In this document: one piece after another, positions 1 through 9,865 of the stretch
Position numbering within the stretch: the first letter of the stretch is position 1
Layout: every line of letters starts with the position of its first letter
DNA from: JAUXFK01 sp034189035
GTDB taxonomy: Bacteria > Desulfobacterota > UBA8473
Reading direction: 5' to 3'
Assembly: GCA_034189035.1 (NCBI GenBank)
Contig: JAXHVA010000002.1
Coordinates: 1 to 64,000 of the forward strand
Length of the DNA stretch: 64,000 nucleotides
The notes under the pieces: generated by a model
The model's database searches: none
What the model was told of the DNA's origin: nothing
What the model saw: the letters and a program-made list of their open reading frames with translations, nothing else
Translations under genes and position numbers: made by a program

Positions 1-160
1 TCTTGTTGCGTCTGTTTTTCAAAGAGCTGAAATCGAAGTTCCTGCTCGAACAGGAACTTTTTAGAGCCTCATGTGGTTATGAAACTGCCAGTAATAGGCT
101 TTGACTATTTATTCAGGAAACCTTAAATAGATTGAAAGAGGGCGGTGTGAACGTGCTGTC

Positions 161-1308
161 TTAAGCAAGGCATGATCTGTATATTTCATAGGCTTCTGTT
201 TTTTTGTTTTCCTTGGCCAGCAAGTCTAGATGAGTAACACCGTGTTTGAGCAGTTCAGGTGTACGTTTTTTAATTTTAAGCAAGTTGTAATAGCGTCCAG
301 ATAAGGCAATATCTGTTATGCTCTCTGCCTTTGTCAGTTCATGTATAAGACCAATGGCCTCATCAAGCTTTCCTTCCGTGATCAGCGAATTTACTAGGGT
401 CATGATTTCTGTGAAACCATCTTTTTTTCTTGTTCTACACTCGGGTTTTTAAATCTTCATAGTCGATCTTATAGTCTATCTCTTGATGGTGTTGCAAAAC
501 CACATACCCCATCAAATGATATGAGATAAGCGTATAGAAGCTTTTTGCGAAACACAAGAGGAATATGTGAGGAACAGGAGGAAGATACTTCAAGATATAA
601 TATCCCAAGGCGGTTGGACCAGATGAAAGGATAAAGAGGAAAAAAACATCAACAGGTAATCCCAACCTATTTTGAAGACCAATCTGGTAAAGACCAGAGG
701 GTTAATAGCGTGGAGAATACTTTCTGTAGTCACAAGCAGTATGATCATTGCAAGGATGAAATAGACAATAAATATAAGCAACAGGATCTCGAAAAGGACC
801 CTGAGTTTTGAGGTTAATCATCATATAAAAAAATCCGATTATTTAATAAAGAGTTCGATTTGTTTGAATACCGCATTATAGTCGTTGGAAATCGTTTCAG
901 CATTGATCTTTGGCGGTGTCAGGTCTCCTCTTGCTGTTGTTTTAAGTACTCCATATTAGTACTTTATCAATATCGCCCATAACAGAAATACGTACTAGGG
1001 AATTAATCAGACCGGGGTCTGAAACCAGCGTGCCTATGAAAGATAAGACTCCTATCAATAACAGAGGTCGTAAAGAGAACGGATACAGAAAGAATGCCGG
1101 CAATCTATTCCGAAAGGGTTTGAGTATGTTTTCTGCTCCAACCCACTTTGCCTCAAGATTACATTTTGGGCAGAGATGGAGGGGCTCTCCTGTCCTATAA
1201 CCCAGCTTTATCTCGCTTGATGATGCAATGCGTACAGAAGGCCTGACTGCAATGAGAGCAACTCCAATAAGCCGGTTTTGTTGGATGGAAGTGGCAATAA
1301 TGCTTCAT
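161..1308 (-). pseudogene. Decayed zinc-finger / membrane / TPR-like protein gene
   Basis: Seen: reading the minus strand from an ATG at 1308, preceded by GAGGAGA, gives a Cys/His-rich start (MKHYCHFHPTKPAYWSCSHC). A TAG near 1197 breaks the frame. A neighbouring frame continues at once with CPKCNLEAKWVGAENIL and a hydrophobic stretch, stops at a TAA near 954, and a third frame continues with DLTPPKINAETISNDY. Two overlapping frames (590-781, then 435-665) carry membrane segments ending in YEDLKTRV, and the last part (161-403) is helical and TPR-like. Laid end to end the pieces form one protein of about 370 residues: B-box-like zinc finger, several membrane helices, TPR-like tail. Inference: one gene destroyed by at least four frameshifts. 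The function is unknown, and the family resemblance (zinc finger plus DUF4013-like membrane region plus TPR) is from memory only. Confidence 0.6.
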
Positions 1309-1602
1309 TGTTCGTCTCCTCAACCAATAATTTCATGGGGCTCACCTATAACTCAATGATTGATTTGATTTTTACTTGCCCAGTGTCTTGTGACGTTTTG
1401 AACAGTTCACTCTATGAAGAACTCTCGATCTGATTAGAATTCACAGGGGAGGGGTACTCATTGAAAAAGCAGGTGAAAACCATTATCAAAATGGACTCAC
1501 ATTCAGCATGTTCGATCGATGTATAAGGGGTGTATGGGCCATAAATCGTAAAACTGGAAAAGGAGATGCGAAATATTGTCCTGTTCTATCCATGAAGAGG
1601 CT

Positions 1603-2742
1603 TCATGGATACCCCTGTCCCTTGATAGGAAGGCGGGTGTTATAAGGAACATTTTGGAAAGTGCATTTATCTTTCTTTGGTACCAACACCCGGCCAATAG
1701 CCTCCTCGTCCAGACTTCCTAAGTAGAGCCTGTCCCCATGCTGCTCAACACTGGTTATCATGGCAAATGTACCGTTTGGGTCCTGAAGATTATGAACAAT
1801 CTTGCCACTGTTATCCAAACCAAGGACAAAACTGTAGCGCTTTGGCACTGGTTCAAAGAGCTTGGGCAGACGCATGATGACCTTCCTTAAGAAGGGCATA
1901 TCCATCAGTTTATCAAGGCGAGTGTCTCGAATAGAGGGAAGTGCCAGCCAGAAAATATTCTCTTGATTAGAGGAGATTCCATCTGGAATTCCCGGTAAAT
2001 TATCAATAAAGATATCGGATTTCTCCTTTTTTGGTCCGCTTAACCAGTAGCGCTTTATCCTGTATTTCCATGTTTCGTTAACCAGAACAAAGGATTGGTC
2101 CGGGCTGACTGCAACGCCGTTTGCAAAATAGAGTTTATCGAGCAGGACCTTAGTGGATTTGGTCTTGGGATAATAGGCAAGCAAGCGGCCATGTGGGCGA
2201 TGCTCCATGGCGTCATCTATATATCTCTCCAAAGGATATTTATACGTGGCATCGCTGAAATAGATGGTCTCATCTTGAGCAACATCAACATCATCCGTGA
2301 GGCCGAACGGCAATCCATCCGCAGCAGTACACAAGACTGAAACAGATCCGTCTTTCTTGATTGAGATGAGTCCCTTATAGGCATCAGCCACAATGAGGTT
2401 GCCGTTTGCGTCAAAAGAGAGCCCCAGAGGACGCCCCCCAGTGTGGGCAAAGACCTCGGGGTGAGTACCGTCTGAGTGCAATCTAATGATGCGGCCGTCT
2501 TCCATGCCGCCATAGATAAGGCCGTTATTGTCTACATCGACATCTTCAGGCCCTACACCCATATTCGTGCCAAGCTTCTTTACAGAAGCGAGGTAAGAGT
2601 TGGGCTTAAAAACCCCTGATAACGCTGGTGCCTCCATTGGGCTCCAGGCAATCGGGTCGATCGAAACCGGCCAGAATAAGAGATAGAGTATGAATAATCC
2701 GAATATCAAAACCAGGCTCATTAAAAGCTTCTTCTTTTTCAT
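1603..2742 (-). CDS. SMP-30/strictosidine synthase-like beta-propeller protein, membrane-anchored
   Basis: A 379-residue protein starting at the ATG at 2742, chosen because AAGGAGAG lies six bases upstream. An upstream in-frame start at 2787 lacks such a site. The N-terminus (KKKKLLMSLVLIFGLFILYLLFWPV) is one positively charged membrane anchor, so the rest should face the periplasm. The body shows repeated blade motifs typical of the SMP-30/gluconolactonase/strictosidine-synthase fold: GPEDVDVDNNGLIY, GRPLGLSFDANGNLIVADA, DDVDVAQDETIYFSDAT, FANGVAVSPDQSFVLVNET and LPGIPDGISS. Family members are lactonases or esterases of the APMAP/paraoxonase kind, with calcium bound in the central channel. 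The substrate cannot be told here. The gene stands alone, with the decayed gene downstream on the same strand. Confidence 0.8.
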   Translation of the reverse strand: MKKKKLLMSLVLIFGLFILYLLFWPVSIDPIAWSPMEAPALSGVFKPNSYLASVKKLGTNMGVGPEDVDVDNNGLIYGGMEDGRIIRLHSDGTHPEVFAHTGGRPLGLSFDANGNLIVADAYKGLISIKKDGSVSVLCTAADGLPFGLTDDVDVAQDETIYFSDATYKYPLERYIDDAMEHRPHGRLLAYYPKTKSTKVLLDKLYFANGVAVSPDQSFVLVNETWKYRIKRYWLSGPKKEKSDIFIDNLPGIPDGISSNQENIFWLALPSIRDTRLDKLMDMPFLRKVIMRLPKLFEPVPKRYSFVLGLDNSGKIVHNLQDPNGTFAMITSVEQHGDRLYLGSLDEEAIGRVLVPKKDKCTFQNVPYNTRLPIKGQGYP

Positions 2743-3217
2743 AGCCTCTCTCCTTGAATTTAAAAGTGCAAGCCTTTTGACAACCAAAACTAAAAGTACC
2801 TATTTGTGGGTTGTTTTGTTGCATATTCAAAATGGGAAGAACGTTTTTTTCTGAAGGAGAGGATACTGGAATTGCCATAGTGTGTCAAGAAAGAAGCATC
2901 AACACTTTGACCTTCATTGAAGCCTGCTGATTTTTTTTCTTTTATAGCGATAAATTATACGAAAAAGCTTGATTTTATATTCATATTTATTTAATATTGC
3001 TAAAAAAATGACAATTATATAATTGCAAATCCTCGATATAGAGGGAATGATGAGGCGTCTCTCTTCTAGCACTCGGCATGAACCGAATTAAAAAAAGAGG
3101 CTTTTTTTATTTAACGGTATTGAGGATATTCATTACAGCAAAATGAAAAAAACATATAATAATGCACGTTTTGATTGTCTAGCAGAGAAGGCATTGTAAT
3201 AACAAAGACAAAAAGAG
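2743..3217. other. Intergenic region between divergent genes, no gene seen
   Basis: About 475 A+T-rich bases between the start of the SMP-30-like gene (minus) and the cheB-cheR pseudogene (plus). It should hold promoters for both. I found no convincing -35/-10 pair, RNA gene or coding remnant. Confidence 0.5.
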
Positions 3218-6209
3218 ATGAAAAACACTAAAAAAAACTAGGGTGCCCCAAAGAAAGAGCCTGATAAAAAGGGAAAAGAAAGGGGTGCTCTGGGTAGCAC
3301 AGCAGAAAACCACTTCGATTTTCACATTGTCGGTATGGGCGCTTCTGCAGGTGGCTTAGATGCGTTTGAGAGATTTTTTCAAAACATGCCTGATAATTTA
3401 GGGATGGGATTCGTGCTCGTACCTCATCTGGATCCCTTGCTCGCAAGCATTATGCCTGAGTTGATACAGAAAAGCGCAAAGATAGAGGTTTCACAGATCA
3501 GTCAAGGAACTATAGTAAAACCAAACACCGTGTATATTATCCCACCTAATTATAACCTCGCTATTTTGCAGGGCACCCTTCAACTGATGGAACCTTCGAA
3601 AAAATCCGGGTTAAATTTGCCGATAGATTTTTTTCTCAGATCTCTGGCACAAGATCAGGGCGAGAGGGCTATCTGTGTTATTTTATCCGGGATGGGATCA
3701 GACGGCACACTCGGTCTGAAGGCCATTAAAGGAGAGATGGGGATGAGCATGGTGCAGAGTGTTGATTCTGCAAAATACACAAGTATGCCACAAAGCGCTA
3801 TTCATACAGGCCTCGTAGACTACATACTCCCTCCTGAGAAGATGCCTGAGCAATTAATCATCTATGCTCAAAACAAAGACCAAACAAGATGCCCCTCAAG
3901 ACTGCCGAAGGATGAAACAAGGGCTCAAGACGCTTTACAGAAGATCATCATTTTACTTCAGATGCAGACTGGCCACGACTTTTCCGCTTATAAAAAGAAT
4001 ACCATCTTTCGTCGTATTGAAAGAAGGATGAATCTCCATCAAATTAAGAAGATAGAAGATTATGTTCATTTTCTTCAAGAGGGTACCATTGAAATTGAGG
4101 ACCTCTTTAAAGAGCTTTTGATCTGTGTGACCAGCTTTTTCAGGGATAAAGAAGCCTTTAAAACATTGGAAAAAAAGGCATTACCCCTGATTCTTCAAGA
4201 CAAACCAAAGGACTATCCTGTCCGAGTATGGATTCCGGGATGTTCCAGTGGAGAAGAGGCATACTCAATAGCTATCATGCTTTTCGAGTGCATTGAAAAG
4301 TACGGAAGCCGTACTCTCATCCAGATTTTTGCAACAGATATTGACGAGAATGCAATCATCACAGCTCGGACTGGTATTTACCCGGCAAACATTTCCATTG
4401 ATATTGTTGAAGGCCGGTTAAATCGTTTCTTTATATCTGAAGACAATACCTACAGGATCAAGAAGGAGATCAGGAAAATGCTGATCTTTGCACCGCAAGA
4501 CATCATCAAGGACCCGCCGTTCACCAGGATTGATCTTATCTGCTGCAGGAATGTACTGATTTACCTTGAATCAGAAATCCAAAAAAAACTGCTGCCTTTA
4601 TTTCATTACAGTTTAAACCCAGGTGGAATCCTTTTTCTCGGTTCATCCGAGACCATAGGCGGATTCACACACCTTTTCTCTCCCATTGATCAGAAGTGGA
4701 AGGTATTCCAACGCAAAGGCACTGCCAGTTTAGCTCCAGAAATGGTTCAATTTCCAGCAACAAGGTCGATACACAAGACTCGATTTGCGCAAGAAGAGCT
4801 ATTCGTTCCTTTCGATATAACCAGATTCTCAAAAGATTCTTTGCTCAAACACTGCGTTCCGCCCTCTGTGATTATCAATAGTACAGGTGATATCCTTTAT
4901 ATTCATGGTCGAACAGGAAAATACTTTGAACCTGCTCCTCGGGAGGCAAGGTTGAATATCTATGAAATGGCACGGAAAGGCTTGAAAGAGGAGCTGCCCT
5001 TGATGATTCACAAGGCCGGTTCTCAAAAGACAGAGGTAATCAGGAAGGGGATACGGGTCAATTACAACGGTGGAACACAGTCGGCGAATATAGCCGTAAG
5101 GCCGGTGGAGGAATCTGATTACTTTTCGGCATTGTTTATAATTGTATTCGAGGATGTGTCAGATGAGAGCCAGAATAAGTCTTCTGGCAAGGAGAACCAC
5201 CCAAGGAAGAAAGCAGATGGAAGAATCGAAGTATTAGAGGTAGAATTACAACAAGCAAAAGAGAACCTACAGATAACGATTGAGGAGATGGAGACAGCCA
5301 ATGAAGAGCTCAACTCAACCAATGAAGAATTGCAATCCACGAATGAGGAACTTCAAAGCACAAATGAAGAACTGGAAACATCAAAAGAGGAGCAGCAGCC
5401 TTTGAATGAAGAACTTGCAACAGTCAACGCTGAACTGCAGAAGAAGATCGAAGAGCTGACTCAGTCAAATAACGACATGAAGTTTTCGACAGTATTGACA
5501 TCCCTATGATCTTTTTAGACAATGATCTTTGTATTAAACGTTTTACCTCTCATGCAAAGAGGGTGATCAACCTCATCCCCTCGGATATTGGGAGGCATTT
5601 CAATGATATCACAACCAACTTGAAGTATGATCGTCTGGCTCAAGATGCAAAGGGCGTGCTGAGAGACCTCGTCTTCAGGGAGAGGGAGACAGAAGGTAAT
5701 GAGGGAACGTGTTATTTAGTAAGGATATTACCTTATCGTACAATAGAAAATGTGATAGAGGGCGTTGTGATTACATTTCAAGACATCAGCGAGCATAAAA
5801 GAGGAAAGATCGCCCGTAGATTGGCAGTTATAGTCCAGGATTCAATGATGCAATCACAGTTCAGGATTTTGATGGAAATATCAAAGCATGGAACAAAGGT
5901 GCACAAACGATGTACGGGTATAGTGAAGAGGAAGCCCTTTCAATGAATATCTGTGAATTAGTCCCGGAGGAAGAGACTGAAGAGGTATTGAAAATGCTTG
6001 GGGCCATACAACAAGGAAATGCAGTCATGCCTTTCAAGACAAGACGCAGGGCAAAGGCTGGCACAATGCTCGATGTGTGGATTACAGTTGCAAAACTCGT
6101 CGATAATAAAGGCAGACCCGTTGAGCTGGCAACAACGGAAAGGGATCTGAAATGGCTTTATCAAGAGAAATGCCCCCCCCATATATTGCCATCTTACCGA
6201 CTGGTTTGA
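3218..6209 (+). pseudogene. cheB-cheR-PAS fusion gene, disrupted (one nonsense codon, two frameshifts)
   Basis: The fused protein would contain, in order: a CheB methylesterase domain (GMGASAGGLDAFE with the catalytic Ser, VPHLDP, LSGMGSDGTLG), a CheR methyltransferase (WIPGCSSGEEAYSIA is the SAM site, ICCRNVLIYL), a long coiled coil of repeated NEELxSTNEELQ units, then PAS domains. Three lesions are visible. ATG at 3218 is followed in the same frame by TAG at 3239-3241, which separates it from the CheB domain; the first ATG after it is at 3335. A base is missing near 5481, ending the long frame at 5509 while the next frame continues with VFDSIDIPMIFLD. A second base is missing near 5842, and the PAS continues in the third frame (MYGYSEEEALSMNICELVP) to 6209. 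CheB-CheR fusions act in chemotaxis-like signalling with PAS kinases such as the one following. A CheB-CheR product from 3335-5509 could still be made if translation restarts. Confidence 0.85.
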
Positions 6210-6263
6210 ATCGATTAGAATCAATGTGGGAGATCTGTTCAACTCTCAATTGGAAAAGGTGCT

Positions 6264-8354
6264 ATGAAGAAAGAGAACGGAAGATCATATAAGCAGGAAC
6301 TGAGAAGACAGGCTAAAGTATTCATACAGAAGAATCATGAGGAGGTCATGCCTGTAGATCAGAAGAATATACAGCGCATGATTGAGGATCTTCAAATCCA
6401 TCAGGTTGAGCTTGAACTCCAAAACGATGAGTTGCAACGAATACAACTTGAACTCGAAGAGGCGCGTGATAGGTATTTTCGTCTCTACGACTTCGCCCCT
6501 ATTGGTTATTTTACGATAAGTGATAAGGGAATGATCCTAGAGGCTAATCTAACAGGTGCTGAGATGGTGCATAAGGAACGAGAATTGTTGATCGGTAGGC
6601 CATTTTTTCGGTTCATTCATAGAGACGATCGGGACCTGTTTTACATACACATTCAGAAACTTTTCAGAACAAAGGCTCGCCAAAGATGTGAGCTCAGACT
6701 CCTGAAACTGAACGGTTCCGAATTCTATGTTCAACTAGAAAGTACTGTTGCACATGATCTTTCAGGCCATACTAAATGTTTATGGACAGCGGTAAGCAAT
6801 ATACATGAACGCAAGGAGGTAGAGTCGAGACTGGAAAAAAGTGAGGAGAGGTACCATGACCTCTATGAGAATGCCCCTGACATCTATTTCACTGTCGCAC
6901 AGGACGGGACCATCCTTTCCATCAATAGATTCGGAGCGGATTATATCGGATATTGTAGGGATGAATTGCCAGGAAGACCTCTTTGGAGCATTGTTCATGG
7001 CGATCATATCGAAGCACTTCAAAAGCAGGTTTCAGATCTGTTTCATAAAAGAGAACAGACGATGGAATTGGCCTTTCATGTTGTACGAAGAGACGGCTCA
7101 CTTCTATGGATACACGGACGAACACTTTTGATGATTGATGAGACTGGCTCTTCTAATCGACTCCTCTTAATTTGCAGAGACATCTCAGGGCAGAAGGCTG
7201 CAGAGGAAGAGAGAATGGAGATGGAGAGACAACTGCAAGAGATTCAGAAGATGGAATCCATAAAAACGCTTGCAGGGGGCATTGCCCACGAATTCAATAA
7301 TGCCCTATGTGGGATAAGTGGTAATATTGATCTTCTTCATATGAAGCTACCTCAAGACAAAGACATTTTTGAATATATAGAAGGCATAAAGGCTTCCACT
7401 GCTCGCATGTCTGACCTTACGAGCCAGTTGTTGGCTTATGCCCGCAGGGGGAAGTATCAACCAAGGAGTACGTCAATAAATGACATTGTGACAGACACAG
7501 TGTCTCTAATAAAGAGAAATATAAATCCGACCATTCAGTTCGAGACCGTTCTTACCAAAGACATTCCCAATATCAGTGCCGATTTCGGGCAGATGCAAAT
7601 GGCGATTTCTGATGTATTATACAATGCGTCCGAGGCTATTCAGAACCAGGGTTGTATCCGTATTGTCACAAGCGTGGAGGAGGCTGATGAGGCATTCGTG
7701 AAATATCATCACACCTTGACGCCCGGTCTCTATACCTGTCTCACGATTGAGGACAATGGGAGGGGGATGAATGAAGAGACACAAAACAGGATATTTGAGC
7801 CTTTCTTTTCGACAAAGTTTGAAGGCCGAGGGCTTGGAATGGCTTCAGTATATGGTATTGTGAAGAATCATAACGGATGGATCTCTGTGTATTCACATGA
7901 AGGGAAGGGCACGGCTGTCAAGATATATCTCCCAGCAATTGAGACAGTGGTAAAGCGTGCGAAAAAGCCAGAAACGGACATGGACTTTGCTCGCGTGGGG
8001 ACTGTCCTTGTTATTGAAGATGAAGAAGTGGTTATGGAAGTCACTCGGGAGATGCTGGAAGAGCTTGGCCACAGCGTACTTGAGGCAAGGACAGGGAACG
8101 AGGCAATAGACATTGTTCTCAATTTTGAGAGTGATATTGACTTGGCCTTGTTGGACATAAAGCTGCCCGATATGGATGGTGGTGAGATTTACCCTTTCAT
8201 CAAAGAGGCCAGACCAAAGATGAAAGTCCTCGTTTGTAGCGGGTATGCACTTAACGGCCCAATCGAAGAAATTCTCGCTTCAGGGGCGCAAGGGTTTATT
8301 CAAAAACCGTTTTCTTTTGCAACACTGCGTGAAAAGCTAAAAGAGGTCTTGTAA
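6264..8354 (+). CDS. PAS-PAS hybrid histidine kinase with receiver domain
   Basis: An intact 696-residue cytoplasmic sensor kinase with no membrane segment. Order: N-terminal coiled coil with IEDLQIHQVELELQNDELQR (about 38-65), PAS 1 (about 70-185), PAS 2 (about 195-310), a dimerisation/phosphoacceptor domain with His342 in LAGGIAHEFNNAL, an ATPase domain (DNGRGM, then GRGLGMASVYGIV), and a C-terminal receiver (about 578-696) with phosphoacceptor Asp631 in LALLDIKLPDMDG and the Lys of FIQKPF. The His-box type HEFNN is common in PAS kinases with C-terminal receivers. It begins 54 bases after the cheB-cheR remnant on the same strand and was probably its signalling partner. Since the upstream gene is broken, the kinase may now work alone or with another CheB-CheR protein. 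The ligand is unknown. Confidence 0.9.
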   Translation: MKKENGRSYKQELRRQAKVFIQKNHEEVMPVDQKNIQRMIEDLQIHQVELELQNDELQRIQLELEEARDRYFRLYDFAPIGYFTISDKGMILEANLTGAEMVHKERELLIGRPFFRFIHRDDRDLFYIHIQKLFRTKARQRCELRLLKLNGSEFYVQLESTVAHDLSGHTKCLWTAVSNIHERKEVESRLEKSEERYHDLYENAPDIYFTVAQDGTILSINRFGADYIGYCRDELPGRPLWSIVHGDHIEALQKQVSDLFHKREQTMELAFHVVRRDGSLLWIHGRTLLMIDETGSSNRLLLICRDISGQKAAEEERMEMERQLQEIQKMESIKTLAGGIAHEFNNALCGISGNIDLLHMKLPQDKDIFEYIEGIKASTARMSDLTSQLLAYARRGKYQPRSTSINDIVTDTVSLIKRNINPTIQFETVLTKDIPNISADFGQMQMAISDVLYNASEAIQNQGCIRIVTSVEEADEAFVKYHHTLTPGLYTCLTIEDNGRGMNEETQNRIFEPFFSTKFEGRGLGMASVYGIVKNHNGWISVYSHEGKGTAVKIYLPAIETVVKRAKKPETDMDFARVGTVLVIEDEEVVMEVTREMLEELGHSVLEARTGNEAIDIVLNFESDIDLALLDIKLPDMDGGEIYPFIKEARPKMKVLVCSGYALNGPIEEILASGAQGFIQKPFSFATLREKLKEVL

Positions 8355-8425
8355 CCACATGGATATACCCGAATATTTTTGGAAATTGATGTTTTGATCA
8401 TGCCTAGACAGATGAATTCCCCTTA

Positions 8426-9865
8426 CTAGTCTGTTTTTTTATTCGCTAAATAGGTCATGATCCCTCGTGCAGTTTTTCTCCCATCAGCTATTGCACTTAC
8501 AATAAGAGACTGACCATTTGCCATATCTCCTGCAACAAAGACCTTGTCCACATTTGTCATGTGAAGGTGGTCCGCTTTGACATTGCCTCGTTCATCGAGT
8601 GCAATTCTCAGTTCATTGATGAGTCTGTTTCTTTCAGGACTTACAAATCCCATTGCCAGGATAACCATATCAGCATCTATCTCAAATTCGGTTCCGGGTT
8701 TTTCGATCGGTACTGGCTGGGCGTTGCTTTGTTCGGCTCGCCACTGTACTTGTGCACAGCGAAGCTTTTTTAATATCCTGTTTTCCCCTAAAAACGCCTT
8801 TGTTATCATGCTCCACCTGCGTATGCCGCCTTCCTTGTGCGCATGTGTATCTCGAAGAACAAGGGGCCACAGGGGCCATGGGGTAGATTCCGATCTTTCC
8901 AAAGGGGGCTTCGGTAATATTTCAAACTGATACACATCCTTTGCCCCCTGCCGCAAAGCCGTTCCTAAACAGTCCGAGCCCGTATCTCCACCTCCTAAAA
9001 TAACCACCCTCTTACCAGAAGCTGTAATCTCTTTTTGAGGGTCGATTCTCTCACCACAATCCCTCTTATTTTGCTGACTCAGGTAGTCCATAGCAAAGAA
9101 GATACCAGTGAGTTCCCGACCGGGTATCGGCAAATCCCTCGGTATCCGGGAGCCGCAGGCAAGGCATATTAGATCGAATCTATTCTTAAGGTATCGATAT
9201 GAGATGTCCTTTCCTGCAGTGATGCCTGTTTCAAAGATCACACCCTCTTCTTCCATTAACCGGATACGACGATCAATAACCCACTTTTCGAGTTTAAAGT
9301 CCGGTATTCCATATCTGAGAAGCCCGCCGGGTAATTTGGCGCTGTCAAAGACGGTTATCCTGTATCCTGCCTTGTTCAAGGTGTCTGCAACCGCTAAACC
9401 GGCCGGACCTGCGCCGATAACAGCGATACGTTCATTAAAATAGGAACGAGGCGGTGAAGGCCGGATATACCCTTTTTCAAAGCCCTTTTCAATAATGGCA
9501 AGCTCAATCTGTCTGATGGTAACAGGTTCACCATTGATCCCCGCTATACAGGCAGCTTCACACGGAGCCGGGCAAAGACGACCTGTAAACTCAGGGAAAT
9601 TATTTGTAGAAAGCAGAATATCCAAGGCCTTCTGCCAGTTTCCTCTGTAAACGAGTTCATTGAACTCAGGGATGACATTCGACAGGGAACAGCCGAAACC
9701 ATGACAGAAGGGAATGCCGCAATCCATACACCGTGCGGCCTGCTCATATACATCTTTTTCCTCAAGCATGAGTTCAACGGCTCTGTAGTCCATGAGCCTC
9801 TTCTCTTGTGGGCGGTACCCTGGCTCCTTGCGACTGAATTCCATAAATCCTGTTGGCTTACCCAT
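8426..9865 (-). CDS. gltD: Glutamate synthase small subunit (NADPH/ferredoxin, GltD)
   Basis: A 479-residue flavoprotein that passes electrons from NAD(P)H to the large subunit. The N-terminal half carries the iron-sulfur Cys clusters (CMDCGIPFCHGFGC and CPAPCEAAC). An FAD-binding dinucleotide fold follows (IAVIGAGPAGLAVADTL), then a second, NAD(P)-binding fold (VVILGGGDTGSDCLG) and the FAD-closing motif VFVAGDMANGQSLIV. Length and order match GltD. The gene overlaps the end of gltB by eight bases, so the two are translationally coupled in the order gltB-gltD. No frame damage is visible. Confidence 0.95.
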   Translation of the reverse strand: MGKPTGFMEFSRKEPGYRPQEKRLMDYRAVELMLEEKDVYEQAARCMDCGIPFCHGFGCSLSNVIPEFNELVYRGNWQKALDILLSTNNFPEFTGRLCPAPCEAACIAGINGEPVTIRQIELAIIEKGFEKGYIRPSPPRSYFNERIAVIGAGPAGLAVADTLNKAGYRITVFDSAKLPGGLLRYGIPDFKLEKWVIDRRIRLMEEEGVIFETGITAGKDISYRYLKNRFDLICLACGSRIPRDLPIPGRELTGIFFAMDYLSQQNKRDCGERIDPQKEITASGKRVVILGGGDTGSDCLGTALRQGAKDVYQFEILPKPPLERSESTPWPLWPLVLRDTHAHKEGGIRRWSMITKAFLGENRILKKLRCAQVQWRAEQSNAQPVPIEKPGTEFEIDADMVILAMGFVSPERNRLINELRIALDERGNVKADHLHMTNVDKVFVAGDMANGQSLIVSAIADGRKTARGIMTYLANKKTD

